A DNA stretch of 64,000 nt from Lasioglossum baleicum. Taxonomy: Eukaryota > Arthropoda > Insecta > Hymenoptera > Halictidae. This document shows positions 13,381 through 23,959 of this stretch, in pieces. The stretch covers positions 682,001 through 746,000 of the forward strand of contig NW_027469101.1 in the NCBI RefSeq assembly GCF_051020765.1, given 5' to 3'. Position numbers and translations under genes: made by a program. The notes beneath the pieces are model-generated. The model was not told where the DNA came from. It was given only the letters and a program-made list of their open reading frames with translations, and made no database searches. Position 1 is the stretch's first letter; every line of letters begins with the position of its first letter.

Positions 13381-14785
13381 TGTCACCTTCTTTAGGTAAC
13401 GAACGGTTGAGTCAATAGCTACGCCTATTCTGTGATTCCGGAAACAAAACAAGGTATTCCGGGAGAAAATCTGCCGTACAGCCTTGGCATTAGACACCTT
13501 ATTTCACGCCTTGAATTGTAATGTCGGGCGACAAACCATCGGAAACCGTAACAAATTTGTATCGAGTCAAACCTTTTACTGTAAGCCTTACCTGCGGTGA
13601 TTCAAACTCGCTGTGTCGAGAGTATAACATCGTGTTCACTGGAAAAAATTAATATAAATTTTACTGACAGGTACCATAATTATATGTATCAATAAAAAGA
13701 TTGAGCGTCAAAACGTTGCAGAACGTTACAACTTTTCCTGAGAGTCGCGCAAGTAACTCAATAGCTTCACCTATGGTATGGTGTCGAGAGTCAGTCCCGG
13801 TATTCCGTGATTAAATACACTGAACAGATTTGGCAATAGACACATTAATTCACTGCATCAATATTCAGGTTGTCAGACAAACCGTCGGACAATATTGCCA
13901 AATGGTATAAAGTCATTCTCCTTACACAATACATTACCTTTCGTGAACCCAACCCGCTGTATCTAGAGTATAACTTCGAGGTCAGAGAAAAAAATGAGTA
14001 TGAATTTCAGTGACGGTCTTCTTAATTTCATGTGTGGATTATTAGCCCGAGAGCCAACCCGTTCGAGATCGATACCACCTTCTTTGAGAGTCAAACAGCT
14101 ATGTCAGTAGCTTAATTTATCCCATAAGTTCGAGAACCAAACCGGGTATTCCGGGATAAAATGCACTGCTCAGTACTGGCAATAGATACCTGAATTCATA
14201 GTTTGGATTTTAAGTAGAGCGTCAATCTATTTGAGAACGTTACTAATTGACATGAAGTCGATCATTTTACTGAAGACCTTACCCTCCGTAAGCTTAACGC
14301 GCAGTATCGATAGTATAACACCGCGTTCGGACGAACAAGCTACTGTACATTTTACTCATGGGCACAATAAATTGATGTTTACATTGGATGACCGTGGGCG
14401 AACCGTTCGAGAACGTTATCACTTGTAATCGAGTCGAACCTATCAAGCAAGATCATCCCATACGAAAACCAGAACCGCTGTAGCAAGTGTCTTGCTTAGT
14501 ATTCACAGAATCAAATTAGTAGACATTTCATCCGGCGGTCACCTCAATTTCACGTATGGATAGGCAGATCGAGAGCCGAACCGTTAGCGAAGGTCAACGA
14601 CTTTTCTGACAGTCGAGCATCTAAATCAACATAAAACATCCTGTGATTCCTATAGTCAAACCAGGTATTTCGGGAGTAAATCCGCCTTACTGTATTGGCA
14701 ATAGACGCCATAATTCGTGGTACGAATATTGATGTCTATAGTCAAATTCTTCATGATGTTTACCACTTGCTATGGTGTCCATCGA
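13381..14785 (+). repeat. Satellite A array, + orientation (about 4 units)
   Basis: Satellite A returns to the orientation of 1-3703 after the switch at about 13380. It ends within a unit shortly after a TACCACTTGCTATGGTGTCC segment near 14760-14782, where Sat-B begins. No coding content is seen. Confidence 0.9.
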
Positions 14786-14799
14786 ATGGAGTACTTATC

Positions 14800-15773
14800 C
14801 AATCAATCATGTGAGATTATAACAAGTTTATCAAAATGTTCTTAAAAACGTAAACTCAACTAATTCTAAAGTTATTTCTTCAACGAAGTATACTTTTTGA
14901 TATTAAAAACTGGAAATTTTGAGAAATATTGAAAACATCTCAACACTGAAGTACAGTATGTATAAATAAATGGGAGACTGGGGTAATATGCATGGCCTGC
15001 AAAACCATGGTTAAAGAAATTATCGAAGAACATCCAGTAGTGCCACGCCGCCCTGCGGTACGCAAATACAGGACATCGCCAGTCGTTTCACATAGGCGGC
15101 GCAGGTACGTATACAGACAATCATTTAAAATAACAATATTTTTAACATAAAATAGCCATGAACGTACGCTCAGCTAAATCCAAAGACACTTTTGCTGCGG
15201 AATACAGATTCTTATACTATTGATTGAAAATTTTGAAGAAATTGGAAAATATCATAACAGTAAATTATACAAAGTATAAATAAACGGAAAACTGAGAAAA
15301 TGGATATTGTACAAAATCATGGTTAAAGCAGAAATGAACGCAGACCATCAAGTAATACCACTACGGCCTGCCCTATGCAAATGCAAGACCTCGCCAGTCG
15401 TGTCGCTCCGGCAACCTGAACACCTATACAGACAACCATACAAAATAACAACATTTTTATCCAGATATTGGCATTAAGGTACACTCCACTCATTTCAATG
15501 GCCCTTTTGCTAGGAAGTACAGCTTTCTAAACTATAGACTGCAAATTTTGAAAAAATCGAAATTATCATAACACAAAATTACAGTATGTACGGATAAATG
15601 GCACACTGGTAAAGAATGCATACCGTAAAAAATCATGGATAAGGAAATTAACGAAGACCATCCAGTAGAGTGACTCCGCCCTGCTGTTCGCAATTGCAAC
15701 ACCTCGCCAGTCGTGTCGTTCCGTCAGCATGTGTACGCATACCGACAATCATACGGATTAACAGAGTATTTAA
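14800..15773 (+). repeat. Satellite B array (about 3 units)
   Basis: This is a second tandem family with a unit of about 312 bp, unrelated by eye to Sat-A. Landmarks in order are ACAAAATATTGTCATAAACG, ACTCAACTAATTCCAAAGAC, AAAAATTGAAAATTTTGAAA, CATAACAGTAAATTACAGTA, GCATACGGTACAA, AAAGAAATTAACGAAGACCA, GTCGCTCCGATCTGCCGTAC, CGCCAGTCGTGTCGCTCCGG and ACAGACAATCATATAAAATA. The ACTCAACTAATTCC landmark recurs at about 14851, 15163 and 15479. The array is cut at 15773 by the PB1 transposon and resumes at 18497. Nothing coding is seen. Confidence 0.92.
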
Positions 15774-15829
15774 CACGTTAAGCGCCACACCGGTCACTAG
15801 GTACCGTCGCTCGACTTCTCGTTCAGGCC
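15774..15829 (+). repeat. PB1 left terminal inverted repeat
   Basis: It begins CACGTTAAGCGCCACACCGG and matches the reverse complement of 18441-18496 over at least 42 bp with few mismatches. The motif CGGTCACTAG recurs in degenerate form 43 bp inwards (CGGTCCCTAC, about 15834), a sub-terminal direct repeat. An (AAT)n microsatellite lies just inside at about 15917-15934. Confidence 0.88.
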
Positions 15830-15971
15830 GTGTCGGTCCCTACAGACCGGCGACAGATTTTTCATTCTTGTGTCGTTACGCGTGTGTCGGTCCATTATTA
15901 TCAATGCTTCAAGGATAATAATAATAATAAATTAATATATAAAATAAAATAATAAACAATACTTAGAAACA

Positions 15972-18055
15972 TTAATGTAATTTATTATGGCAAGATAAGC
16001 AGAGGTGAAATGTCAGTGTACATTGTTTACAAAAGGTTGTTACTTTGGCGTTACATTAATAGCTGTCTCTCGTCCTAGTATTCGTGTATTCTGTTTAAAG
16101 CACTCGATGCAATATCTTCTAATTTTGTGCGCACTGTCCTTCTTTTTCCCCGCAGGGGCTGCGGTGGGTCTTCTGGTCCATTTGCAGTATGGTTATGACG
16201 AACCCACGGTTCCCGAGTCGGCCGAACCTAGGCCGAGGTGAGTAAGCCCCTCATTCAGGAAGTAAGGTTTCCTTACGAGGGGTATGACAGGTACGGCCCT
16301 GCATTCACTGGTACCTCGGGAACCGGTTCGAGCCCTGGGGCGGGCGGGCCTTGGTCCGTCCTCCCCGCCGGTTGCTTGGGTTGGCCTCGAGGGGACAGTG
16401 GTAAGCGGCGTGAGATCTGCTCGGGCACTGGCCTGCCAGAGTCAGTAGGGATTTAGAAAGGTCCCGGCCTACCCAAGGTTGGCGCGTAGGGCTTGCAGTC
16501 TACGAGCTAATTGGTAGGTGTGTGGTAAGGTGCGCCACACACTGCGCTGATTGGGCGTATCCCAATCCCGCGCCCATGGGGGCCGTGTGGATTAAGCCCT
16601 CGTGGCAGGAGCCGCACGTTAAATCACTGACACTAGTTGTCCTTCTTTTTATCCGAGTGATGCCGAGGATTTATACGGGTGTCCAATTGTTCCTTTTTAT
16701 CCGGGATAAGTGCGTCAATCAATTTCTTTCGATATGTTGTGATAGACATCTTCTGGTCTGCTGTTTCTTGCCATATGAAAAAGGAATTTACATCAGTGGT
16801 GTTCAATAATAATTCAAAACCCACTTTCCGATACCATTTCCTTGATTTCCGTAATGGATTACTGTATGCAGCAGCTTGGTCTGTCAGGTCAATTGATTTT
16901 TTCCCCGCATTATAATCTATGACAACTGTTGGTTTGATAACAATTTTTCATTTGGTTTGAATGGTCTCCATTTCTATTGTATGTTTAGTTGAAGTTAAGA
17001 GAACGTCACCCTTCTCTCTCCACTTCAAAACTGTGATCCCTTATTTATTTTCCTGAGCGACACATTCCCCCCTGTTTTAGTTTCTTGAGTACCACTACTT
17101 TTGGGTTATCTTTGCGGTTATTCCTTAGTGTACCAATCAAGTGAGTACCTTTCTCTATCAGTTTGCTGGCCAAATTTACACTCGTGTACCAATTATCAGT
17201 GAAGAATGTATGGCCTTTATAAAATATATCTTCACACAAATTCATGACTATATTTGTTGCCGTAGTATTCACTTTGTAGAAAACTTTCGCTACTGGAAAC
17301 ATTGAAATTATACGTATAGCCGAGGCCACAGCAGAGTTTGAAAATTTTTATTCCTGACTTGTGTTTCTTCTGCTTCATGTCCACGTCCACAAAATGGAAT
17401 CATCGATTCGTCAATAGAAATTACTTCCACCGGATAGTAATATTTTTTTTAAATTTTCATTCAATTCGTCGATAATCGGCTGGATTTTGTATAAGCGGTT
17501 GGTGATATCTGCTGTTTCATTATTGCAAAAGCGAGGCATCCTCCAAAGAATCTCAAATCGGTTCCTGCTCATTACCTTGTGTGGGAATGGATGATAATAC
17601 TGCGGATCTCTGGACCAGTATAAATACATCTCTGGATATTTTACCAATCCCATCCATATAATGAGTCCAATTAATCGCTTGATTTCATCTTTATTTGTAG
17701 GCTCCCACTTATTTATACGTCTGGAACTACATATGGACTGCTTTTGCACTGCGTATATGTTTGTTTCATCGCCCATTTCGTGAAATATTTCTTCCGCGAC
17801 CATTAGGGCATTAATGTCTCCCACATTGTGACAATTTTGGATTGCGATATTACATATGTCAACCACACATTCGCTCGAAATGGCTCTTAAATTACGTTGA
17901 TTTCCTCGTGAATCGAACCATTCTTGGTTACTGGTTATATTAGTATCCACACGCGAATTCTCTATTAATCATTCATCGCTGGACGAGTGCAATAGAGGGC
18001 GATGACGGACTTTAGGCACTAAAATTTGATCACTCGACGTATCACTTGATGACAT
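15972..18055 (-). pseudogene. PB1 piggyBac transposase, broken (DDE_Tnp_1_7-like plus cysteine-rich tail)
   Basis: In the family this enzyme excises the element at TTAA and re-inserts it. The likely start is the ATG at 18053-18055 (Ser/Asp-rich MSSSDTSSD leader), with a TGA at about codon 29. The N-terminal part (17950-17411) includes EWFDSRGN and KVMSRNRFEILW. All three catalytic regions are visible: IDESMIPFCGRG (Asp at 17410-17412, in a shifted frame), FTDNWYTS (Asp at 17195-17197) and VIDYNAGKKSIDLTDQ (about 16879-16920). A stop lies at 16948-16950. After the retroposon (16148-16650) the reading continues as RRYCIECF (Cys pair near 16100-16111), then after a further frameshift FCKQC and CLSC, ending at the TAA at 15972-15974. 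Without the insert this is about 527 codons, near normal for the family. There are several frameshifts and stops, so it is non-functional. Confidence 0.9.
16135..16650. mobile_element. Short GC-rich retroposon-like insert inside the PB1 transposase
   Basis: About 490 bp (16148-16637) are bounded by a perfect 13-bp direct repeat, TGTCCTTCTTTTT, at 16135-16147 and 16638-16650. Removing the insert and one copy rejoins the transposase reading frame to its cysteine-rich tail, so the repeat is a target-site duplication. The insert is much richer in G and C than its surroundings. It contains an 8-bp stem GTGTGTGG/CCACACAC at 16518-16525 and 16535-16542. There is no poly-A tail and no recognisable protein. 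The TSD length fits a non-LTR retroposon or SINE. A 5'-truncated R1-like element is a guess only. Confidence 0.7.
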
Positions 18056-18440
18056 ACCGATTTCTAGGTCAACAATATTTAGTCTTTCGGATCAAGATGA
18101 AGTATGACAAATCTTGGAGGCTGATCGAAACAGGGCTACGATATGTATGCAACTAAGTATTTGTTACGCGTTTGGGCGTCATTAGATCTCGCATTTTGGT
18201 TTGTTATCTTCTACTACAGAGAAAGGACTATGAGGATGTAAACAAAGTATATACACAGTACATATTGCGATTGGAAACTGTGAGATTCTCGAATGCAACT
18301 AACTTGGAAGTGGAGTGGTAAACATAAGAAGACAAGCCCCGGTCCTCAACACGGATTAAGTTACCCGACATTTGTTTATACTCTGGCTCGCGTATCGGCG
18401 ATCGGCCCGGCTGGGCCCGGCGCGTCTGGCGGCTAAGTGT

Positions 18441-18496
18441 GGCCAGAATGAAAAGTCGAGCGCCGGTCCCGAGGGACCGGCGTGGCGCTTAACGTA
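18441..18496 (-). repeat. PB1 right terminal inverted repeat with internal palindrome
   Basis: The reverse complement reads TACGTTAAGCGCCACGCCGG, pairing with the left end. Positions 18461-18482 form a perfect palindrome, CGCCGGTCCC and GGGACCGGCG around a GA spacer (10-bp arms). The left end has the decayed equivalent at about 15790-15806. Confidence 0.88.
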
Positions 18497-19790
18497 TTAT
18501 CATAATATTACCATAAGCGTACACTCAACTAACTCCAGTGACACTTTTTCTACGAAATACAGCTTTCTAAACCAAAGATTGAAAATTTTGAAACAAATCG
18601 ATAATATTTCGACAGTAAATTAAGGTATGTATAAATAAATGGGAGACTGGGAGAAGTGCATACGGTACAAAATAATAGTTACAGAAATTATCGAAATCAA
18701 TCTGGTGGTACCACTAAGTCCTTCCACTCGCAAGTACAAGACATCGCCAGTCGTGACGATCTGTCAGCGAGGGTACGGATACCGACAATCATATTTAATA
18801 TCAATATCTTTAACAAGGTATTGCCATAAAAGTACACGCAACTAATACCAAAAACACATTTGCTAAGACATAAAACGTTCTAATCTCAAGACTGACAATT
18901 TTGGAAAAAAATCGAATATATCATAACAGTCAATTATGTATAAGTAAATGGGAGACATTGAAGGAATGCATACCGTACAAAATCATGGTTATGCAAATTA
19001 ACGAAGACCATCCAGTTGTGTGAATCCGCCCGGCTTAACGCAATCTACACGACCTCGCCCGTCGTGTCGACCCGGCAACGTGGGTACGTATACAGACAAT
19101 GATATCAAATAACGATATGTTTAGGAAAATATTGTCTTAAACGCATATTCATCTAATTACAAACACACTTTTGATGATAAATAGAGTTTTCAAACTAAAC
19201 ATTGATGATTTAGAAAAGAACAAAGAATGTCATAACAGTAAATCACAGTATGTATAATGAAACGGGAGTTGCGAAAGGATGTATACCGTACAAGATCATG
19301 GTTAAGGAAATTAACGAAGACCATCGATTAATGCCACTGCATCCTGCGGTACGAAATTACGAGGCCACGCCAGTCGCGTCGCTCCGGCAGCGTGGGTAGG
19401 TATACAGATAATGATATCAAATGGCAATATGTTAAGAAAACATTGCCATAGACGTACATTCAGCTAATTACAATGACACTTTTGTTGAGAGGTACTGCTT
19501 TCAAACTAAACACTGAAATTTTATTAAAAAATTCATAATATTATATCAGTAAATTAAACTATGTATAAACAAATGGGAGACTGGGAAAAATGCATACCGT
19601 TCAAGTAATCTAAATTTTGAAAATTTTGAGAAAAGTCGGAAATATCACAACAGTAAATTACATTATGTATAAACAAATGGGAGACTAGGGAAAAAGGAAT
19701 TCCGTACAAAATCATGTCCAAACATATTAATGAAGACCATCCAGTAGTGGAAATCCGCCCTGCCGTACGCAACTACAAGATCTCGTAATA
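18497..19790 (+). repeat. Satellite B array (about 4 units)
   Basis: The Sat-B unit interrupted at 15773 continues here directly after the PB1 right target-site copy. Repeats of AACAGTAAATTA-AGTATGTATAAA-AAATGGGAGACTGG occur at about 18610, 19250, 19560 and 19650. Two partial units at 19554-19720 are shortened. The array ends at about 19790, where Sat-C begins. No gene is seen. Confidence 0.9.
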
Positions 19791-19947
19791 TTAATATCTT
19801 AATATCGCAACTTTCGTGGGGAATATCTGCTCAAGTCCGGCAACTTCCGTTGTTTACATCAAATATATACTCATTCATTGTATTGAATTTTTCGTTAAGT
19901 TATTTCGTATTCTCGTCTACCTTCGATAGAGGACATAATTGAATTAC

Positions 19948-20063
19948 GTTGTACGGAAAGTAATTACAGCTTTTCCTGGCAGAGGACGTAAATGTACCCC
20001 ATCGCAGGCATCTTTACACATGATCCGCATGAAGAAAGAAGATGAAATTACTTTCCGTACAAC
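19948..20063. repeat. Sat-C 18-bp inverted repeat (stem-loop candidate)
   Basis: GTTGTACGGAAAGTAATT (19948-19965) is perfectly complementary to AATTACTTTCCGTACAAC (20046-20063), with an 80-nt loop. Degraded forms of the right arm appear in the other C units (about 20462, 20932, 21413 and 23066), so the arrangement belongs to the monomer. Confidence 0.8.
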
Positions 20064-21689
20064 CACATCATAACGCGTATCCTGGTTTTGAAACGCTGGA
20101 ACTTCTCGCATGAATCGTGCTTCGCAAGGGAATCGCACGTTTGCCATGGGAATGAAATGTCACGTTAATATAAATTACGCATGCAGACTTTGCAACACTG
20201 GGTGAAAATGAAATTTGTTATTCTAACAACGAATATCAATCAAAATCCACTCATTTCAGTCGGTGCATTATATATACACGCCTACATTGTATTTTCTTTT
20301 AGGGAAAGTAATTTCGTTTTTCCTCGCCGGAGGACCTAATTGTAGCTGGATGATCGGATAGTAATATCGATTTCGCCGAAGAACGGACGCAAATGTATTC
20401 TTTCGCAGCAAATTTCAGAATAAGGCCGAATGATAAAAGAAAAAAAAAAAAAAAATAGAAACGATATTGCTTTCCTAACAACGCAATAAAAACACGTATT
20501 CTGACGCCGAAGCGCTGTAGTTCTTGGTTTGAGTCATGTATCGCAATGGAATTGCGCGTTTGCAATGGGACCGAAGAGTCACGTTAAAAACGCGATATTC
20601 GTGTTCACTTCGGAACATTGGAACGTAATTGTCGCATGGAGCAGAGAAGCTATAAGAATTGTTCCTTTGCCAGCAAATTTTAGCAAAAGCCGTTGACTTT
20701 AGTGACCTGCGTTAAATATGCACTCATTTCCGTATAATGGTGCTTACAAAGTATTTCTCTTCTGTTCCGATGCGGGACAAAATTTTATTAGCGTGTTCGC
20801 ATAGTAATTATGTCCGGAAGTCCAAATTCTATTAGGTAGTGTGGTACGAAATTTTGTTCTCTCCGATCAGGGGCGTAAGTGTACCCTTTCGCACCCAATG
20901 TCACAATTATGCCGCATAAAAAAGAACGCACTTACTTTCTGAACAAACCAATACTATCACGTATTCCGACGCTGAAACGCTAAAAAATTCCTAGCTCGAA
21001 TCACGCTACCCATGTGAATCGCGCGTTTGCGAAGGGAAAGAGAAGTGACGTAAATATGAGATATTTTCATTGATATCGTACCATTGTAATTAATTTGCGG
21101 GCGAATAGCGGAGAAAGTACAATAATCGTTACTTTGGTAGCGAAATTCAGTTCGAATCCGTTTATTGCAGTCATTTGCATGGGATATACGCTCATGCAAT
21201 GTGGTAGGTTATTAGGTAAGAAATTTCATAAATATTGCGACAGAGGATATAATAGTATTTGGTAGTCCGTCTAGTAATATCGCCCCCCCCCCCCAACAGA
21301 GGGCCGAATCGTTGTTGTATGTTCGGAAAGTAATTTCATCTCATCCAGAAAGAGGACGTAAATGTATTCTTTCTAAACCAACTTCACAATTAACCCGCAT
21401 GAAAAAAACCGAAATTACTTTGCGAACGACACAATAGTAGCAGACATATTGACGCTAAGATGCTGAAATTTCTAACTTGAATCGTGCTTCGCCAGTGAAT
21501 TGCCCATTTGCGATGAGAATCAAAAGCCACGTATTTATGAGACACCGATGATGCTTTCGCATCATTGAAACGTATTTGCCCAAATACAGTGGCGGAACTA
21601 TAAGCATCGATGTTTTGATAGCAAATTTCTGTCCATGTTCGTTCATTTTAGTCGTTGGCTTCATATATACATGCATTCATTGCATTAGG

Positions 21690-21935
21690 TTCGTCGGAAA
21701 GTAATTTCGGTTTTACTGGATAGAGGACCTACTTGAATTAGTTTGTTCGTAAAGTATTTTCGTTCCTTCCCGGCGGAGGACCTATTTCTATTAGGTTCTT
21801 CGGAGAGTCATTTTGCCTTTTCCCTATGGAGGACCTGATTGAATTGTCCTGTTCCGAATGGAATTTCCCCTTTACTCGACATAGGACTTAATGGTACTAT
21901 GTTGTTCGGGAAGTATTTTTGATTTTTTAAAGCAT
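21690..21935 (+). repeat. Sat-C 53-bp sub-repeat block (longest type)
   Basis: Four to five consecutive copies read roughly TTCGGAAAGTAATTTC-TTTT(n)-GAGGACCTAATTGAATTA, at a spacing of about 53 bp. A comparable five-copy block lies at about 22263-22530. A three-copy block is at about 22855-23015 and a two-copy block at about 20290-20400. Copy number accounts for most of the difference between long (about 580 bp) and short (about 480 bp) Sat-C units. Confidence 0.8.
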
Positions 21936-23700
21936 AGAACGGAATGAATGATTTCAAAGCTAAATTCACAATTAAACCGCACGGAAATGAATTGTTATCT
22001 CTGAATAATCGAATAATACCACGTATATATACGCTGCGACACTGAAGTTTCCCTCTTGCATCCTGCTTCGTAAGTGAATCACGCGTTGGCGATGGCTAAT
22101 AAAAGTCACGTAAGTATGAGATTCCTACGTTGATATTGCATCAATGGAATGTATTTGCCCGCATGCAGCGGGGAAACTGAAATGATCGTCACTTTGGCAG
22201 TGAATTTCTGTCCAAATCATGTTATTACAGTCGTTTGCATCAGGTATGCACTCGTTCGTTGTATTACGTATTGCGGAAAGATGTTTCGTTTTTTCCCCAT
22301 AGAAATTCTAATTGCAATATGTTGTTCAAAAGGTAATTTCGTTTTTTTCTCGATAGAGGGCCTAATTGTATTACGTTGATCGGAGATAATTGCGTTTTCC
22401 GCGATGGATGGACTAAGAGTATTTTTTCGTTCCGAACGAAATGTCGTTTCTCTTTCGGACAGGGGATCTTAATGTATTTGGTTGATCGGAAAGTAATTAC
22501 GTTTTTTCGGTACGGAGGATGTAAACGTATTTTCTTATAGCTAACTTCAAAATTAGGTCGCATGAAATAAAAACAAAAGAAAACGATAGTGTTTCCCGAA
22601 TAACTCAGTAATGGCGGGTATACTGACGCTGAAACGCTGCTGTTATTCCCTGGATTCGTGATTCGTAAGCGCAGAGCGCGGATGCGATGCGAATCCAATG
22701 TCACGTAAATGTGCGATACTTGCATTGATATCGCATCATTTGAACGTATCTGCGCGCATAGACCGCGGAAGCGATCAAAATTGTTCCTTTGACAGCGATG
22801 TTCAGTGCATATCTGTTTATTTCAGGCGGTCAACCAAATCTACAGTCATTCATTGTATAAGATTCTTCGCAATTAATCTTCGATATTCTCCGATATATTA
22901 CTCAATTGTATTAAGTTGCTCGGAAAGTAATTTCGTTTTTTACCAATCAGTGGCCGTAATTATAATTGGTTGTTCCGAAAGTAATTTCGTTATTTCTGTA
23001 CCACGGAACACAATGCATTGTTTCACAGACACATTCGGATTTAAGCTTCATGAATGAAGAAAGAATATTACTTTCCCAACAAATATACTGCTACCCGTAT
23101 TCTGACGCTGAAGCGCTGAAGTAGCTAGCTTTATTTGTGCTTCGCGAGTGATTCGCGCGTCTAAGGTGGGAGTCATAAATCTCGTGTATATGAGATACAT
23201 ACGTCAATTTCACAACCGTGGAACGTATTTGCGAGCATGTAAATGATAAACTATAAAGATCGTAACGCTGACTGTGTATTTCAGTCCAATCCCATTTATT
23301 TCAGTCACTTGCACCAAATACACACTCGTTAATTATATTACCTTGTTGCGAAAGTAATTACGTTTTTCCACCATGGATGTACTGATTGTATTAGATTGTG
23401 CGGAAAGTACTTTCTTTTTCCCCGGAAGAGAACCCAATTGTACATGGCTGTTCGGAAGCACATTTCGCTCTTTCCGAGCTGATGACGCAAATGTATTCCA
23501 TGGCAGAGCACTTCCTAATTACGCCGCGAAGACGGAAAAGGATGTTGCTTTCCGATGAACCAATAATTAAACGTATTATGACTCTGAAACGTTGAAATTT
23601 CAGGGCTGAACTATGTATCGCAAGTGCATTGCGGATTCGCATTGGGATCGAAATTTCACGTAAATATGCGATACACGCTTCGATTTCGTATCATAGGATC

Positions 23701-23959
23701 ATGTTCCGGGCCATCTCACTGGCCGTCTCTCAGCACGGGCTCCCTTTGCTTAAGTGAGGCGTTGCATAGCGGCGATTTCACATCGTATCGATCGCTCAAG
23801 GTTTCAGACGGACGCGAACCACGATTATAGCGCTCTGATATGCACTGTCACACCCACACACGCACTTCAATCACCACGTCACTCGGAATACAACATATTC
23901 GGCACTGAAACTCGGATCCCCGGAGCACCACGAAACACGCCCGCCCTTCTTGGAGTCGC
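23701..23959. other. Unassigned GC-richer spacer
   Basis: About 260 bp match none of the four satellites by eye. The stretch begins just after the last Sat-C unit and has a small hairpin GGCCA-TCTCAC-TGGCC near 23709-23724. The composition is less AT-rich than either flank. Short open frames cross it, but none resembles a known protein. It may be the start of the Sat-D region or a remnant of a mobile element. Confidence 0.4.

Larger units (their letters stand above)
15774..18496 (-). mobile_element. PB1: decayed piggyBac-family DNA transposon
   Basis: The element is 2723 bp with inverted ends of about 42-56 bp: CACGTTAAGCGCCAC at the left, and its near-complement GTGGCGCTTAACGTA at the right. 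It sits in a Sat-B unit at TTAA (15770-15773). The right copy is TTAT (18497-18500), one mutation away, and the Sat-B text then continues (CATAATATTACCATAAGCG against the array norm CAAAATATTGTCATAAACG). It carries a broken transposase on the minus strand, split by a short retroposon at 16135-16650. TTAA insertion, the DDD transposase core and the C-terminal cysteine domain are hallmarks of piggyBac. It cannot move itself with this transposase. Confidence 0.93.
19795..23700 (+). repeat. Satellite C array (about 8 units, about 400-580 bp each)
   Basis: This is a third family. A marker of the type CCGCATGAA(A) followed by GAAATTACTTTCC recurs at about 20022, 20423, 20908, 21394, 21974, 22556, 23044 and 23521 (steps of 401, 485, 486, 580, 582, 488 and 477 bp). 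Each unit has a block of 2-5 copies of a sub-repeat of about 53 bp (CGGAAAGTAATTTCGTTTTT...GAGGACCTAATTGTATTA), then AATGTATT-TTTCGCAGC, the marker, GACGCTGAAACGCTG, CGAATCGTGCTTCG, GCGCGTTTGCGATGGGA and GTCACGTAAATATGAGATA. It contains poly-A (20440-20455) and poly-C (21283-21294) tracts. No gene is seen. Confidence 0.88.

Noticed and set aside
1..14785. Repeats resembling a CRISPR array
   Set aside because: The whole 344-bp unit repeats with no short conserved repeat and unique spacers, and the DNA is eukaryotic.
16325..16335. GGTTCGAGCCC, resembling an RNA polymerase III B box, suggesting a tRNA-derived SINE
   Set aside because: No convincing A box at the expected distance upstream and no A-rich tail. 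One box alone is weak evidence.
22264..22725. 153-codon minus frame and the overlapping 119-codon plus frame (22698-23057)
   Set aside because: Both lie in Sat-C, follow the repeat structure and are not maintained between units.
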